Positions 41,817 through 50,210 are shown, counted from the stretch's first letter. The stretch is DNA of 64,000 nt from Oscillibacter valericigenes (GCF_021531315.1 NZ_JAFBIQ010000009.1:22411-86410), one strand, 5' to 3'. Program-made: numbers and translations. Notes: generated from the letters alone by a model not told the origin.

Positions 41817-41904
41817 AGGCGCGGGGCGGCTCCCCGGGGTGCCGCTCCCCGCCGAACCCCGTTTCGGTCACTCATCCACCCAACACCGAAACGGAGGTTT
41901 ATTT

Positions 41905-42315
41905 ATGACTACAATCAATCTGAAGGATTTTTATTATTGGTACACACAGGATCAGTTTATCGAGGTTTCTGACGAGGTAGCCGAAGTGTTTGTGTCCGAT
42001 GCCCGGCACGAAATGGCCTACCAGCGGCGGCTCTCCCGGCATAAGGCGCAGTATTCTCTGGACTGCGATGACGGGATCGAATATTCCGCCTGCCTGCATG
42101 AGCCAACGCCCCAGGAGCTTCTGGAGCGCATGGAGCTGTTCATCCGTCTGTGGAACGCCCTCAACTCTTTGCCGGAGATCCAGGGCCGCAGGATTGATGC
42201 CCACATCATTCTTGGAAAGAGCATCAAGGAAATTGCCGAGGCCGAGGGCGTACATGAGGAGTCTGTCCGCCAGTCGATCAAGCGTGGCCTTGAGCGTATG
42301 AAAAAAACTTTTTGA
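41905..42315 (+). CDS. Sigma-70-like factor of the conjugative element
   Basis: The 136-residue protein resembles the short sigma factors of Tn916/Tn1549-like elements. The N-terminal half is LKDFYYWYTQDQFIEVSDEV and QRRLSRHKAQYSLDCDDGIE; the C-terminal half is a region-4 HTH (GKSIKEIAEAEGVHEESVRQ, SIKRGLERMKK). ACGGAGG precedes the ATG. It probably directs expression of transfer or excision genes. Confidence 0.85.
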   Translation: MTTINLKDFYYWYTQDQFIEVSDEVAEVFVSDARHEMAYQRRLSRHKAQYSLDCDDGIEYSACLHEPTPQELLERMELFIRLWNALNSLPEIQGRRIDAHIILGKSIKEIAEAEGVHEESVRQSIKRGLERMKKTF

Positions 42316-42573
42316 TTTTTTCATTTTCCCCACTTGGAAATGATGAAAAAATGTCTCGGTTTATGAAAGGAGATATTCTTCTTTCCGCAGATAAACAGTG
42401 GCGGCCCCGGGCATAGTCTGGGGAGCCGGGCGGCGGGTGCGCTGTGACTTTTTCTTTGGAAGAACGAGCGAACAACACCAACGCCGCAACTGGGCCGGGC
42501 CAACCCACGGCCACGATCCGGCATAGGACAGGCTGGCCGCCTGTCCCCCCGGGCCGCCCTCTTATCTGCGAGG

Positions 42574-42640
42574 GAACGCCGCTCCGAGTATGGTTGTCTT
42601 TGGACAGGGCAAGAAAATGGGAGCGGCGTTCTCTATTTTA
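42574..42640 (+). terminator. Long hairpin after the sigma gene
   Basis: GAACGCCGCTCC (42574-42585) pairs with GGAGCGGCGTTC (42620-42631) around 34 bases, then TCTATTTTA. The region 42316-42748 has no convincing gene. Confidence 0.5.
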
Positions 42641-42657
42641 TACTTACATGGAGTGAG

Positions 42658-42697
42658 GCAAGAGGGTAGCATCGTTTAGGTGCTGCCCTCTTGCGTT
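42658..42697 (+). terminator. Terminator
   Basis: GCAAGAGGGTAGCA (42658-42671) pairs with TGCTGCCCTCTTGC (42681-42694), followed by GTTT. Confidence 0.65.
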
Positions 42698-42748
42698 TCC
42701 CCACGATATGCGGGAGGCGTATCCTATTTTTGATAAGGAGGTTTTACC

Positions 42749-43015
42749 GTGAGATTAACGGCAAAGGAACTGGAACAAATGAAAAGCGTTGACATCGGCG
42801 CAGTGGCTCCCGAGTCCCTGCCGGATGTGAGCGGTATGACCTTTGACACCTCTCTCCCCCGGGAGGAGCGGATCGCCCTGTTTTTGCAGGCGGTAGAAAA
42901 TCCATACTGCTTTTGCATCGGTGGGATCGGTGTAAAAATTGAATTTGCGGAAAGCGGGCCGTCCTTGCAGGACACGCTGACGGACTTCCTGCTCCGGCAA
43001 AAAAGCGGGCTGTAA
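42749..43015 (+). CDS. DUF6870-like small protein
   Basis: The 88-residue protein opens RLTAKELEQMKSVDIGAVAP and contains FLQAVENPYCFCIGGIGVKI, a pattern I know from small proteins that precede the recombinase of Tn1549-like elements. Start is GTG with AAGGAGG upstream. Function unknown; an accessory role in recombination is possible. Confidence 0.7.
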   Translation: MRLTAKELEQMKSVDIGAVAPESLPDVSGMTFDTSLPREERIALFLQAVENPYCFCIGGIGVKIEFAESGPSLQDTLTDFLLRQKSGL

Positions 43016-43040
43016 CTTCGGTTATGGCCCGTTTCTACTT

Positions 43041-43100
43041 CGAGACAAAGTGTCCCGAAGCGGAGGCATCCTTGTTGTCCCGCCCGGGCAGAGGTATAAT
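43041..43100 (+). promoter_or_regulatory. Palindrome copy 5 with promoter of the serine recombinase
   Basis: CGAGACAAAGTGTCCCG (43041-43057) is followed by the same module as at 35746: TTGTTG (43072-43077), 17 bases, TATAAT (43095-43100). Confidence 0.72.
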
Positions 43101-43131
43101 ATAGATGTAATGTGATAGGGAAGGAGGAACA

Positions 43132-44811
43132 ATGGCACGAACAAAAAACAGAGGATTGCAACAGAGTTTCTCTCCCTCTTATACCGTCCGCCGCTGGCGG
43201 CTGGGCGAATACATCCGGCTTTCCAAGGAGGACTTGAAAAAGGGAAAGGACGACAGCAACAGCGTCATCAACCAGCGTGATCTGCTCAATGACTTTTACC
43301 AGAAGCATATCGGAGAATTTGAAAGTGTTTCCGAATATGTAGACGATGGACACACGGGGACGGATGCCAACCGGGAGAATTTTCAACGGCTCCTTTCCGA
43401 TGTAATGAGCGGGAAAATAAACTGCGTGGTAGTAAAAGACCTTTCCCGTTTTGCAAGAAATTACAGCGATGCGGGAAGTCTGATTGATAACCTGTTTGTG
43501 CAGATGGGTGTCCGTTTTATCAGTCTTGCTGAAAATGTGGACAGCTATCTCAACCCGGACAGCGTTTCCAGTATTATCGTCCCGATTACGAATGTAATGA
43601 ACGATCAATACTGCTACCAGACCTCAAAGAAGATTCGCCAGGTATTTGATTACAAGCGGCGCAACGGTCAGTACATCGGCGCATTTGCTCCTTATGGATA
43701 TGTGAAGCACCCAAAGGACAAGCACCAGTTGATCATCGATCCCGATGCCGCTGAAATCGTCAAACTTATTTTCTCTTTGTTCCTAAAAGGGACATCGAAA
43801 CGGGCCATCGCTTTGTATCTGAATGAACACGGCGTACCCAGCCCCTCGGCTTATAAACTGCAAAAGGGCATACCCGTTTCAACAAGAGGATATGACGATC
43901 CTATGTGGGGAGCCCGCATGATCCACTCCATTCTGACGAACCCCACCTATACTGGGGATTTGGCACAGGGCCGCAGTCGGGTAAAAAGCTATAAGGTACA
44001 CGAGGTTGAAAGCGTTCCCCGTGAAGAATGGGTGGAAGTAGCTGGTACGCATGAGGCAATCATTGATTATGAAACCTTTGATAAGGTACAGGCCCTTTTA
44101 CAGCGGGATACCCGTACTTCTCCAAAAGGCCGGGAAGTCCACCTGTTCAGCGGTTTTCTGAAATGTGCTGACTGCGGGCGGGCAATTACCCGGAGCGTAG
44201 GCAACAACAATAATGTGTACTATGCCTGCTCCACCTACAAGAACCGCTCCCGGACAGCCTGCACAATGCACTCAATCAAGCATAACCGTCTGGAGGCCGC
44301 TATCCTCTTTGCGGTACAACAGCAAGTCCATCTGGCTGTTTCATACTCGGAAATGATTTCCCGTATTAACACCGCCCCGGTCAAAAAGAGCCAGTCCATC
44401 CGTTTGGAAGAACTGATTGCTGCGAAAGAGCGGGAACTGGCAAAAATCAGCCGCTACAAGCAGTCCCTTTATCAAGACTGGAAAGACGGGGAAATTACCC
44501 AGCAGGACTACCGGGATATGAAAGCCGATTATGAACGACAGATTATCGCTCTTACGGATGTGCTGGCCCGGCTGAACGCTGAACGAGCGGAACTGGCAAA
44601 CGGAGTAAAGAGTGAGCATCCCGCACTGGTGGCCTTTACAAAACATCAAAATATCGACCAACTTTCCCGGGAACTTCTCGTTGAGCTGATCGACCATATC
44701 AAGGTTTATGAGAATGGAAACATTAGTGTGAGATTTAAGTTTGCGGACGAATTTAGACGCATAGCAGAATACATTGAAATCAACACCACAAAACCCGCAG
44801 TAGCGGGCTAA
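43132..44811 (+). CDS. Large serine recombinase of the Tn1549-like element
   Basis: The 559-residue recombinase has the resolvase domain (WRLGEYIRLSKEDLKKGKDD, Ser31; YVDDGHTGTDANRENF; VKDLSRFARNY), the recombinase domain (FAPYGYVKHPKDKHQLIIDP), a zinc ribbon (KCADCGRAI...CSTYKNR) and a coiled coil before a DUF4368-like end. It lies at the right end of the inner element, whose join with host-side sequence falls near 44860. It should mediate integration and excision of that element. AAGGAGGA sets the ATG. Confidence 0.94.
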   Translation: MARTKNRGLQQSFSPSYTVRRWRLGEYIRLSKEDLKKGKDDSNSVINQRDLLNDFYQKHIGEFESVSEYVDDGHTGTDANRENFQRLLSDVMSGKINCVVVKDLSRFARNYSDAGSLIDNLFVQMGVRFISLAENVDSYLNPDSVSSIIVPITNVMNDQYCYQTSKKIRQVFDYKRRNGQYIGAFAPYGYVKHPKDKHQLIIDPDAAEIVKLIFSLFLKGTSKRAIALYLNEHGVPSPSAYKLQKGIPVSTRGYDDPMWGARMIHSILTNPTYTGDLAQGRSRVKSYKVHEVESVPREEWVEVAGTHEAIIDYETFDKVQALLQRDTRTSPKGREVHLFSGFLKCADCGRAITRSVGNNNNVYYACSTYKNRSRTACTMHSIKHNRLEAAILFAVQQQVHLAVSYSEMISRINTAPVKKSQSIRLEELIAAKERELAKISRYKQSLYQDWKDGEITQQDYRDMKADYERQIIALTDVLARLNAERAELANGVKSEHPALVAFTKHQNIDQLSRELLVELIDHIKVYENGNISVRFKFADEFRRIAEYIEINTTKPAVAG

Positions 44812-44855
44812 CCCCCGCTACATACCCCTTTGACAGTGTGTTTTCCTAATAGGAG

Positions 44856-44933
44856 CTAATCATATGATGGTTCATCACAACGGATTTCATCCATAAATCC
44901 GCCAGTTCTTTTGTTTTTATCAAAAAAAGCCAT
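44856..44933 (-). pseudogene. Truncated start of an SPFH-like gene
   Basis: AAGGAGG precedes an ATG at 44933. The 25 codons read MAFFDKNKRTGGFMDEIRCD then EPSYD, matching the start of SPFH/'virion core' proteins (MDEIRCDEPSYLIWKW). Then the frame runs into a TAG in the conjugative-element end. The rest of the gene is missing at this end, so the element probably inserted after codon 24. Confidence 0.6.
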
Positions 44934-44945
44934 TTGAACTCCTCC

Positions 44946-45833
44946 TTATGAATTCAGTTTATCGTTTTTGTTGTAAGTGGAAATACATTTAACTCCACCA
45001 GCCAGCAAAGCAATGCCAACTAAGAGTAAAATGATTGCTACCGCTGGGTTTTCAGCCATGAAGAAGATAAAGGACATTAAGAGTATATATCCGCCCACAA
45101 TAAAACAGGCGGTTGCTAAGCCCTTGAATTTCCTGTTTTTTATTTGTGCCTTTTTACGATCGTAAATATATTTTATTTGTGTGAAGGAAGGACCACTGCC
45201 CAGTAATAGTTTTGCCTTTTCATACACCTGATCAAGTTTTGATATCCAGGCTTTTGTTACTTCATCATCTATTCCTTTTTTGACATCGATATTAGATGAA
45301 GCCAAAATCATAAACTCTAAAATATCTTCTCGGGTATTGGGAACAGAGAAATTGATAATCAGGTTTGCCTTCTGTTGCCGTTTGTGTTCATCAAAGCGTT
45401 CTTGAGCTTCTTCTACCTCATTCTCTTCTTTGAAGTCCTTGCCAAAGACCATCTTCATAAGAGATTTCTTTTCCTCTATAGGAGCCATTTGTTCAGCTTC
45501 AATTCTTTCAAGCTTTTGTGCCAATTCTCTGACAGAGCCTGAAGAATGTGCATCACGGATTTCATATCCACAAGAAGGGCAATGACTTCTAAAAGCGTCT
45601 AACAACTCACCGCAATTCGGACACTTATGTAATTTGCCTTCATAGACAGTTTTTCTTTCGGTATTTGGTTCATGTGAAAACACTTCATTAGAAGGCTCGC
45701 CTTTTGTGTTGGATTCTGATGTGGCTTGAGTGGTTTGCACCACAGCCTTACCACATCCTTTGCAAAATCTCGCTCCATCATCTAGTTTGGTTCCGCAATA
45801 AGAACAAAAACGTATTTGATTATTACTTTCCAT
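44946..45833 (-). CDS. Double zinc-ribbon membrane protein
   Basis: The 295-residue protein has an N-terminal zinc ribbon (FCSYCGTKLDDGARFCKGCG), a second one near residue 75 (KCPNCGELLDAFRSHCPSCG), a long charged helical region (about 100-230) and two C-terminal membrane helices (ACFIVGGYILLMSFIFFM and AVAIILLLVGIALLAGG). The gene precedes the truncated SPFH gene by 12 bases; zinc-ribbon plus SPFH operons are common in Firmicutes. Function unknown, perhaps membrane-associated scaffolding. Confidence 0.75.
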   Translation of the reverse strand: MESNNQIRFCSYCGTKLDDGARFCKGCGKAVVQTTQATSESNTKGEPSNEVFSHEPNTERKTVYEGKLHKCPNCGELLDAFRSHCPSCGYEIRDAHSSGSVRELAQKLERIEAEQMAPIEEKKSLMKMVFGKDFKEENEVEEAQERFDEHKRQQKANLIINFSVPNTREDILEFMILASSNIDVKKGIDDEVTKAWISKLDQVYEKAKLLLGSGPSFTQIKYIYDRKKAQIKNRKFKGLATACFIVGGYILLMSFIFFMAENPAVAIILLLVGIALLAGGVKCISTYNKNDKLNS

Positions 45834-45877
45834 ATCCCTGTTTTCTCCCTCGATAACGATTTTGTCAAATCAAGTCA

Positions 45878-46090
45878 TTATTCATCATTAGTTTTTACGG
45901 CATCACAAATATCGCCTATATTGCAGTCAAGATATTCGCATATTCTTAACAAAACTGAAAGCGCAACTTCTTCATTTCTCCTCAGCTTGGTCATTGTTCC
46001 GGTAGCAATATTAAGGTCTTTGCGTAGCGTAGCAGGAGATATTTCTTTTTCAATCAGTAGTATCCATAGCTTTTTGTAGCTTACTCGCAA
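45878..46090 (-). CDS. Xre-family HTH regulator, YozG-like
   Basis: The 70-residue protein has a Cro/CI HTH: LWILLIEKEISPATLRKDLN, ATGTMTKLRRNEEVALSVLL, then CEYLDCNIGDICD. TTG at 46090 with AGGAGG seven bases upstream is the best start; upstream codons lack one. It probably regulates the zinc-ribbon operon it precedes. Confidence 0.75.
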   Translation of the reverse strand: MRVSYKKLWILLIEKEISPATLRKDLNIATGTMTKLRRNEEVALSVLLRICEYLDCNIGDICDAVKTNDE

Positions 46091-46385
46091 ACTACACACC
46101 TCCTGTAAGCATGAAAATGATTTCACTAATACTATTATAGTATATAAGCAAATAAGCATTTTGTCAACTATTTTGCTTAATAATATCTCTATTATTCGCA
46201 AGAAGTTGTGAATAAATGGCTTGAATATTTCAGAGCCGTATAAGATGTTGGCTGTTATTAATGTTTCAATTGTCTCTTTTTAATCAACATTACTCGATAA
46301 AGAATATCATCTCGTTTATTATCCAAATAAGAAGTAGACATTTAGGGCAGAAAGAAGCCTTAATTCAAGCTGTTTTCGACACACA

Positions 46386-46427
46386 AATATCGAGGGGCAA
46401 GGTGTTTATACCTTACCCCTCGATATT
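46386..46427. repeat. 18-bp inverted repeat
   Basis: AATATCGAGGGGCAAGGT (46386-46403) pairs with ACCTTACCCCTCGATATT (46410-46427), one G-U pair, 6-base loop, no clear T-run. It lies 25 bases beyond the tnpV stop in a stretch (46091-46452) with no convincing gene. Confidence 0.6.
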
Positions 46428-46452
46428 ACAAAATGTAGCATTTTGATTAGCT

Positions 46453-46830
46453 TTATATGTAGATTATTTCTGTATTGACAGTATCCGTGACCGCATCTCG
46501 CAGAGCGTTCATTCTACCGACCCATAACATAGGGTTTTCGGCTTTCAGTTTTTCGGTAATGCCCTCACGCTTTGCTCGTTTCTTCATAAGGCGGTCAAAA
46601 AGTACTTGAGCCTGTTCTTCAACATCGGCAAGATAGGTATTTATTTTGCCACTTGTTAGCAATGTTGAATATAACACTTTTCTATGCTGGCGAATGTACC
46701 GCAAATGTCGCCGTCCCCAAACACCTATATATCTTTCTTCCTTTTCGGCGGGTAATTTCAAACAGGGAATAAGATAATCTCCCTGCTGTTCATATGTACC
46801 GCCCATTTGCTCAAAAATTGTCTTTTCCAT
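46453..46830 (-). CDS. tnpV: TnpV family transposon protein
   Basis: The 125-residue protein shows the TnpV pattern: MGGTYEQQGDYLIPCLKLPA, IGVWGRRHLRYIRQHRKVLY, a helical middle and ENPMLWVGRMNALRDAVTDT. TnpV occurs in Tn4451 and many conjugative elements; its role is unknown. It ends the region opposite the TnpX-like gene, as expected if both belong to the outer element. Confidence 0.88.
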   Translation of the reverse strand: MEKTIFEQMGGTYEQQGDYLIPCLKLPAEKEERYIGVWGRRHLRYIRQHRKVLYSTLLTSGKINTYLADVEEQAQVLFDRLMKKRAKREGITEKLKAENPMLWVGRMNALRDAVTDTVNTEIIYI

Positions 46831-46834
46831 AATC

Positions 46835-47020
46835 TTAAACCTCCATCATCTTAATTCTGAATTTCTTAATTGGTGCGTGAGCAAATTTGATAATAAGTTC
46901 ATCAACCGCATCTGTATATCTCCCGTCTGCAATGAGTTTGTTTCTCAAATTGTTAAGACTGTCGATAATAACGCAGCGCTCATAATCATCAATCGCTATG
47001 TAATATTTTTGCTTTCGCAT
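46835..47020 (-). CDS. Small protein upstream of tnpV
   Basis: The 61-residue protein begins MRKQKYYIAIDDYERCVIID and ends with a basic tail. It is a regular neighbour of tnpV in Clostridial transposons. AAGGAGG sets the start at 47020. It is four bases from tnpV and co-transcribed with it. Confidence 0.7.
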   Translation of the reverse strand: MRKQKYYIAIDDYERCVIIDSLNNLRNKLIADGRYTDAVDELIIKFAHAPIKKFRIKMMEV

Positions 47021-47101
47021 AAGCTCAACCTCCTTTTCACCTACATTGTAGCAGGAGATTATCAAGATGACGAATGTGCGATTTGGATTTTGGCATAAAG
47101 T

Positions 47102-47141
47102 AAGACAGCGTAAAAAGCATTTCTGCCTTCTACGCTGTCTT
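47102..47141. terminator. Hairpin inside the right end
   Basis: AAGACAGCGTA (47102-47112) pairs with TACGCTGTCTT (47131-47141), followed by TC. It shields tnpV-side genes from outside transcription. Confidence 0.55.
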
Positions 47142-47191
47142 TCAGCCTTTGCAACGCCCATAAAGTTTTATTTTGATGTGTTTTTCAAATT

Positions 47192-47233
47192 ACTTCCTTA
47201 TGTGGCGTTAGCATTTGCATTTTCTGCTTTTTT
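47192..47233 (-). repeat. Right terminal inverted repeat
   Basis: Partner of 32536-32577; the reverse complement agrees at 35 of 42 positions. Confidence 0.75.
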
Positions 47234-47246
47234 CACGAAATCCCTC

Positions 47247-47274
47247 TTGCATTTTTATAGGAATCCGCTATAAT
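47247..47274 (+). promoter_or_regulatory. Promoter of the MATE gene
   Basis: TTGCAT (47247-47252), 16 bases, TATAAT (47269-47274), just outside the terminal repeat. Confidence 0.7.
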
Positions 47275-47329
47275 CTCATTCACCATGATCCATTCGGTCT
47301 ATGTTTGATGATAAGGAGTTTGATTCCCT

Positions 47330-48691
47330 ATGGAAAATACGGCCGCTGCCCGCAATCCCATCACAGAGGGCTGCATCTGGAAGGGGATGCTGCTCTTCGC
47401 GCTGCCGATCATGCTCGGCTCGCTGCTCCAGCAGCTCTACAACACCGCCGATGCCGTCATTGTCGGCCGCGCACTCGGCAAGGCCGCGCTCGCCTCGGTC
47501 GGCGGCTCGTCGGCCCGTATCTCGAACCTGCTCGTCAACGCTTTCGTTGCACTCTCGTCCGGCGCGAGCGTCATCGTCGCGCAGCACTTCGGCGCGCGGG
47601 ACACGCAGCGCGTGCGCCGCAGCATCTGCACCGCTATGCTCCTTTCGGTGGTCTGCGGCCTTATCCTCACCATCGTCGGCGTCACCTCGGCGCGGCAGCT
47701 TCTCATGTGGATGCAGACCACGCCCGAAACGCTCGACGCCTCCGCCTCCTATCTGCGCATCTTCTTCCTTGGCATGGTGCCGACCATGATCTACAACATG
47801 GGCAGCGGCATCCTGCGCGCAATGGGCGACTCCAAGCGTCCGCTTTACTACCTGTTCGTCTGCGTCGTGGCGAATATCGCGCTCGACCTCTTCTTCGTCC
47901 TTGTCCTCCACTGGGGCATCGAGGGCGCGGCCGCCGCGACCGCCCTTTCGCAGGTCGTGTGCGCGGCACTGGTCGTGCGCGCCCTGCGGCGGCTTCCTAT
48001 CGAGCAGCGGCTGCTCTATGACCGCGAGGAGATCGACCGCAGCATCCTGCGTCGGATGCTCCACATCGGCATCCCCGCCGCCATTCAGAGCGCGATGTAC
48101 GGCATCGCCAACCTCGTTTTGCAGGTCGCCATCAATATGCTCGGCACCGACTCCGTGGCGGGCTGGACGGCCTTCAACCGCTTTGACGACTACTACTGGC
48201 CCATCTCCAACGCCATCGGCATCTCCATCATGACCTATGTGGGGCAGAACTTCGGCGCGGGCAACCGTGAGCGCGTACACGAAACGATCCACAAGGGCCT
48301 GCTGATCCACCTGAGCATCTCCGCCGTGTTCTCTGTGATCACCCTTACCATCCGCTATCCGATGATGCACCTCTTTGTCGGCGACGATCCCTTTGTCATT
48401 GCCATCGGCGCACAGGTCGCGCTGTATATCGCCCCGTTCTATGTGATCTTCACGCTCGTCGAGGTCCTCTCGTCCGTCATGCGCGGCGTGGGCGACGCGG
48501 TGATCCCCGCGCTCATCACCATGGTCTTTACCTGCGGTGTGCGTCTGCTCTACCTTTGGGGCTATGTCTTCTCGCACAACTCCAACGTAACCATCGCCAT
48601 CATCTATCCCGTCTCATGGGCGCTCACAAGCATCGCCTTCCTCATCTACTACAAATCCCGCAAGTGGATGCCAAAGGGCTTCCACTTCTGA
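47330..48691 (+). CDS. MATE family efflux transporter
   Basis: The 453-residue protein has 12 helices and the MATE landmarks MLLFALPIMLGSLLQQLYNT, ADAVIVGRALGKAALASVGG and the second-half GWTAFNRFDDYYWPISNAIG. It exports cationic drugs or metabolites with Na+ or H+; substrate unknown. AAGGAG about 10 bases upstream sets the ATG. GC is again high, marking return to core sequence. Confidence 0.93.
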   Translation: MENTAAARNPITEGCIWKGMLLFALPIMLGSLLQQLYNTADAVIVGRALGKAALASVGGSSARISNLLVNAFVALSSGASVIVAQHFGARDTQRVRRSICTAMLLSVVCGLILTIVGVTSARQLLMWMQTTPETLDASASYLRIFFLGMVPTMIYNMGSGILRAMGDSKRPLYYLFVCVVANIALDLFFVLVLHWGIEGAAAATALSQVVCAALVVRALRRLPIEQRLLYDREEIDRSILRRMLHIGIPAAIQSAMYGIANLVLQVAINMLGTDSVAGWTAFNRFDDYYWPISNAIGISIMTYVGQNFGAGNRERVHETIHKGLLIHLSISAVFSVITLTIRYPMMHLFVGDDPFVIAIGAQVALYIAPFYVIFTLVEVLSSVMRGVGDAVIPALITMVFTCGVRLLYLWGYVFSHNSNVTIAIIYPVSWALTSIAFLIYYKSRKWMPKGFHF

Positions 48692-48695
48692 ACAA

Positions 48696-48731
48696 GAAGA
48701 GAGCCGTTCTCCGCGGAGAACGGCTCTCTTC
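48696..48731. terminator. Terminator after the MATE gene
   Basis: GAAGAGAGCCGTTCTCC (48696-48712) pairs perfectly with GGAGAACGGCTCTCTTC (48715-48731). Confidence 0.85.
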
Positions 48732-48767
48732 CTTTGTTTGAAACCCAAATACACGCTGCACCGGCGC

Positions 48768-49382
48768 TTACAGGCAGCTTTCGCAGTACGCGCGGATGTC
48801 GAACACCTCCAGCGGGCTGCCCGCCCTGAGGTAGAGCGGGTGGTGCGGATGTCCCTTGACCGAGCGCCGTCCCGCCGTGTACCACTGCGCGCCGCGCCGC
48901 TCACCGATGGCAAGCATGTCGGCAAGGCAATCCTTGAGGTAGGCTCTTTTCTCGATGATGTTGCCCCACGCCGCCCATACAGCGGGACGGTCGGAGAGGG
49001 AGAGGATGTAGTCGAAGGCCTCCATATTCGCGCAATGCAGCTGCTCGTTGCGCGCGCGCTCCATGTCGTCCGGGCGCGTCGCGCGCTGGGCGTAGACATT
49101 GAACATGAGAAAGCTGTCGTAGCCGTTGCTTTTCGCCACGCGCTCGACCGATCGGAGCGTTGGGTCGAGGTGCTCCGGCTCGGCGGTCGAAGGGTTGATG
49201 CCGATGCACACGAGCGGCCTTTGTCCGCGCGTGCCGAGGATATAACGGTATTCGGTGTAGAAATCCGGCACATAGAGCCACTTAGCCGCGTCGTAGCCGC
49301 CGGACTGTCCGCTGCGCGCCATGGCCTCAGAAAAGGGCAGGATGGAAAGCGCCGCGGTCGGGGCGCTCGGAATGTGGAGCAT
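48768..49382 (-). CDS. DUF1643 family protein
   Basis: The 204-residue soluble protein matches DUF1643: YRYILGTRGQRPLVCIGINP, STAEPEHLDPTLRSVERVAK, FLMFNVYAQRATRPDDME, and a C-terminal GHPHHPLYLR. Function unknown; the fold is uracil-DNA-glycosylase-like according to family knowledge as I recall it. AAGGAAA precedes the ATG. It lies 32 bases downstream of the next gene on the same strand. Confidence 0.85.
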   Translation of the reverse strand: MLHIPSAPTAALSILPFSEAMARSGQSGGYDAAKWLYVPDFYTEYRYILGTRGQRPLVCIGINPSTAEPEHLDPTLRSVERVAKSNGYDSFLMFNVYAQRATRPDDMERARNEQLHCANMEAFDYILSLSDRPAVWAAWGNIIEKRAYLKDCLADMLAIGERRGAQWYTAGRRSVKGHPHHPLYLRAGSPLEVFDIRAYCESCL

Positions 49383-49414
49383 AGGTCGTTTCCTTTGTTA
49401 TGTAACCTTATTTT

Positions 49415-50083
49415 TTACAGCTTCTTCTCGCGGTAGTCGTGCATGATGCCTGCGAACAGCTCTCCGGTGGTCGGCGGCGTGATGGTGATGGCATTCGCGC
49501 CGGCGCGGATGGTCTCCAAAATGCTCTCCTCCGTCGGCCCGCCGGTGGCGATGATCGCCGCGTGGGGGTACTGCTCGCGAATGTGGCGGACGATGTTCGC
49601 GGTCTCCGCCGCGCCGGAGACGTTGAAGATGTCCGTCCCCGCTTCGATGCGGCCCTTGATGTCCGAGCGGTCGGAGACGACCGTGGCGATGACCGGAATA
49701 TCCACCACAGACTTGATTTCTGCGATGACCTCGTTGGGCATCGGCGCGTTGACGACCACGCCGTAAGCGCCCTGATGCTCCGCCTGCATGGCAAGGCGCA
49801 CACTGCGGCTGCCGTTGGTGTAGCCGCCGCCGACGCCGACGAACACCGGCACATCGGCCACATTGATGACCGCCTGTGAAATGGACGCCTGCGGCGTAAA
49901 GGGATAGACCGCGATGATCGCGTCGGCATTGATATTCTTGATGATGGCGGCGTCCGTAGAAAACGCGATCGACTTGATGCGCTTTCCGAAGATGCGGATG
50001 CCGCTGCACTCGCTGATGCAATGCGGCAGCGTCAGCCCATGGCTGCGCAGCGTACCGCTGTAACTGGGCACATATTTTCTCAT
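49415..50083 (-). CDS. TIM-barrel-like protein, annotated in relatives as hydrolase
   Basis: The 222-residue protein has repeating beta/alpha units: AIIAVYPFTPQASISQAVIN, VPVFVGVGGGYTNGSRSVRL, AYGVVVNAPMPNEVIAEIKS, VDIPVIATVVSDRSDIKGRI, and the phosphate-binding end AAIIATGGPTEESILETIRA. This layout is like small phosphate-binding barrels (NanE or thiazole-synthase type). The substrate is unknown. GAGAGGTG sets ATG 50083. Confidence 0.6.
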   Translation of the reverse strand: MRKYVPSYSGTLRSHGLTLPHCISECSGIRIFGKRIKSIAFSTDAAIIKNINADAIIAVYPFTPQASISQAVINVADVPVFVGVGGGYTNGSRSVRLAMQAEHQGAYGVVVNAPMPNEVIAEIKSVVDIPVIATVVSDRSDIKGRIEAGTDIFNVSGAAETANIVRHIREQYPHAAIIATGGPTEESILETIRAGANAITITPPTTGELFAGIMHDYREKKL

Positions 50084-50141
50084 GCTGCACCTCTCTGTTC
50101 TTTGTTCTGCGTAAGAGTCCGTAGAAATATCTATAAAAGAT

Positions 50142-50169
50142 ATTATACAAAAAGGACAGAAATTTGCAA
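50142..50169 (-). promoter_or_regulatory. Promoter of the TIM-barrel-like gene
   Basis: On the minus strand TTGCAA (50164-50169), 16 bases, TATAAT (50142-50147). Confidence 0.7.
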
Positions 50170-50210
50170 CAAACATTTTGTGAACTTTGGTTAAATTCGT
50201 GTAAAGATCG

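Larger units (their letters stand above)
32536..47233. mobile_element. 14.7-kb composite mobile region with inverted terminal repeats
   Basis: Bounded by 42-base imperfect inverted repeats. A TnpX-like recombinase and TnpW-like gene sit at the left end, tnpV at the right. Within it is the right part of a Tn1549-like conjugative element (34700 to about 44860) with its own serine recombinase. Both joins of the inner element cut other genes. GC is lower than in the flanking core genes at both outer ends. Confidence 0.7.

Noticed and set aside
42444..42656. 70-codon frame after the sigma-factor gene
   Set aside because: No ribosome binding site, and it spans a strong hairpin; more likely leader or attachment-related sequence.
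47276..48577. 433-codon minus-strand frame
   Set aside because: Antisense to the MATE transporter; charged shadow composition.
49398..50150. Overlapping long frames in the TIM-barrel-like gene
   Set aside because: Other-frame shadows with Arg/His-rich composition; only the 49415-50083 frame has regular beta/alpha units and a ribosome binding site.
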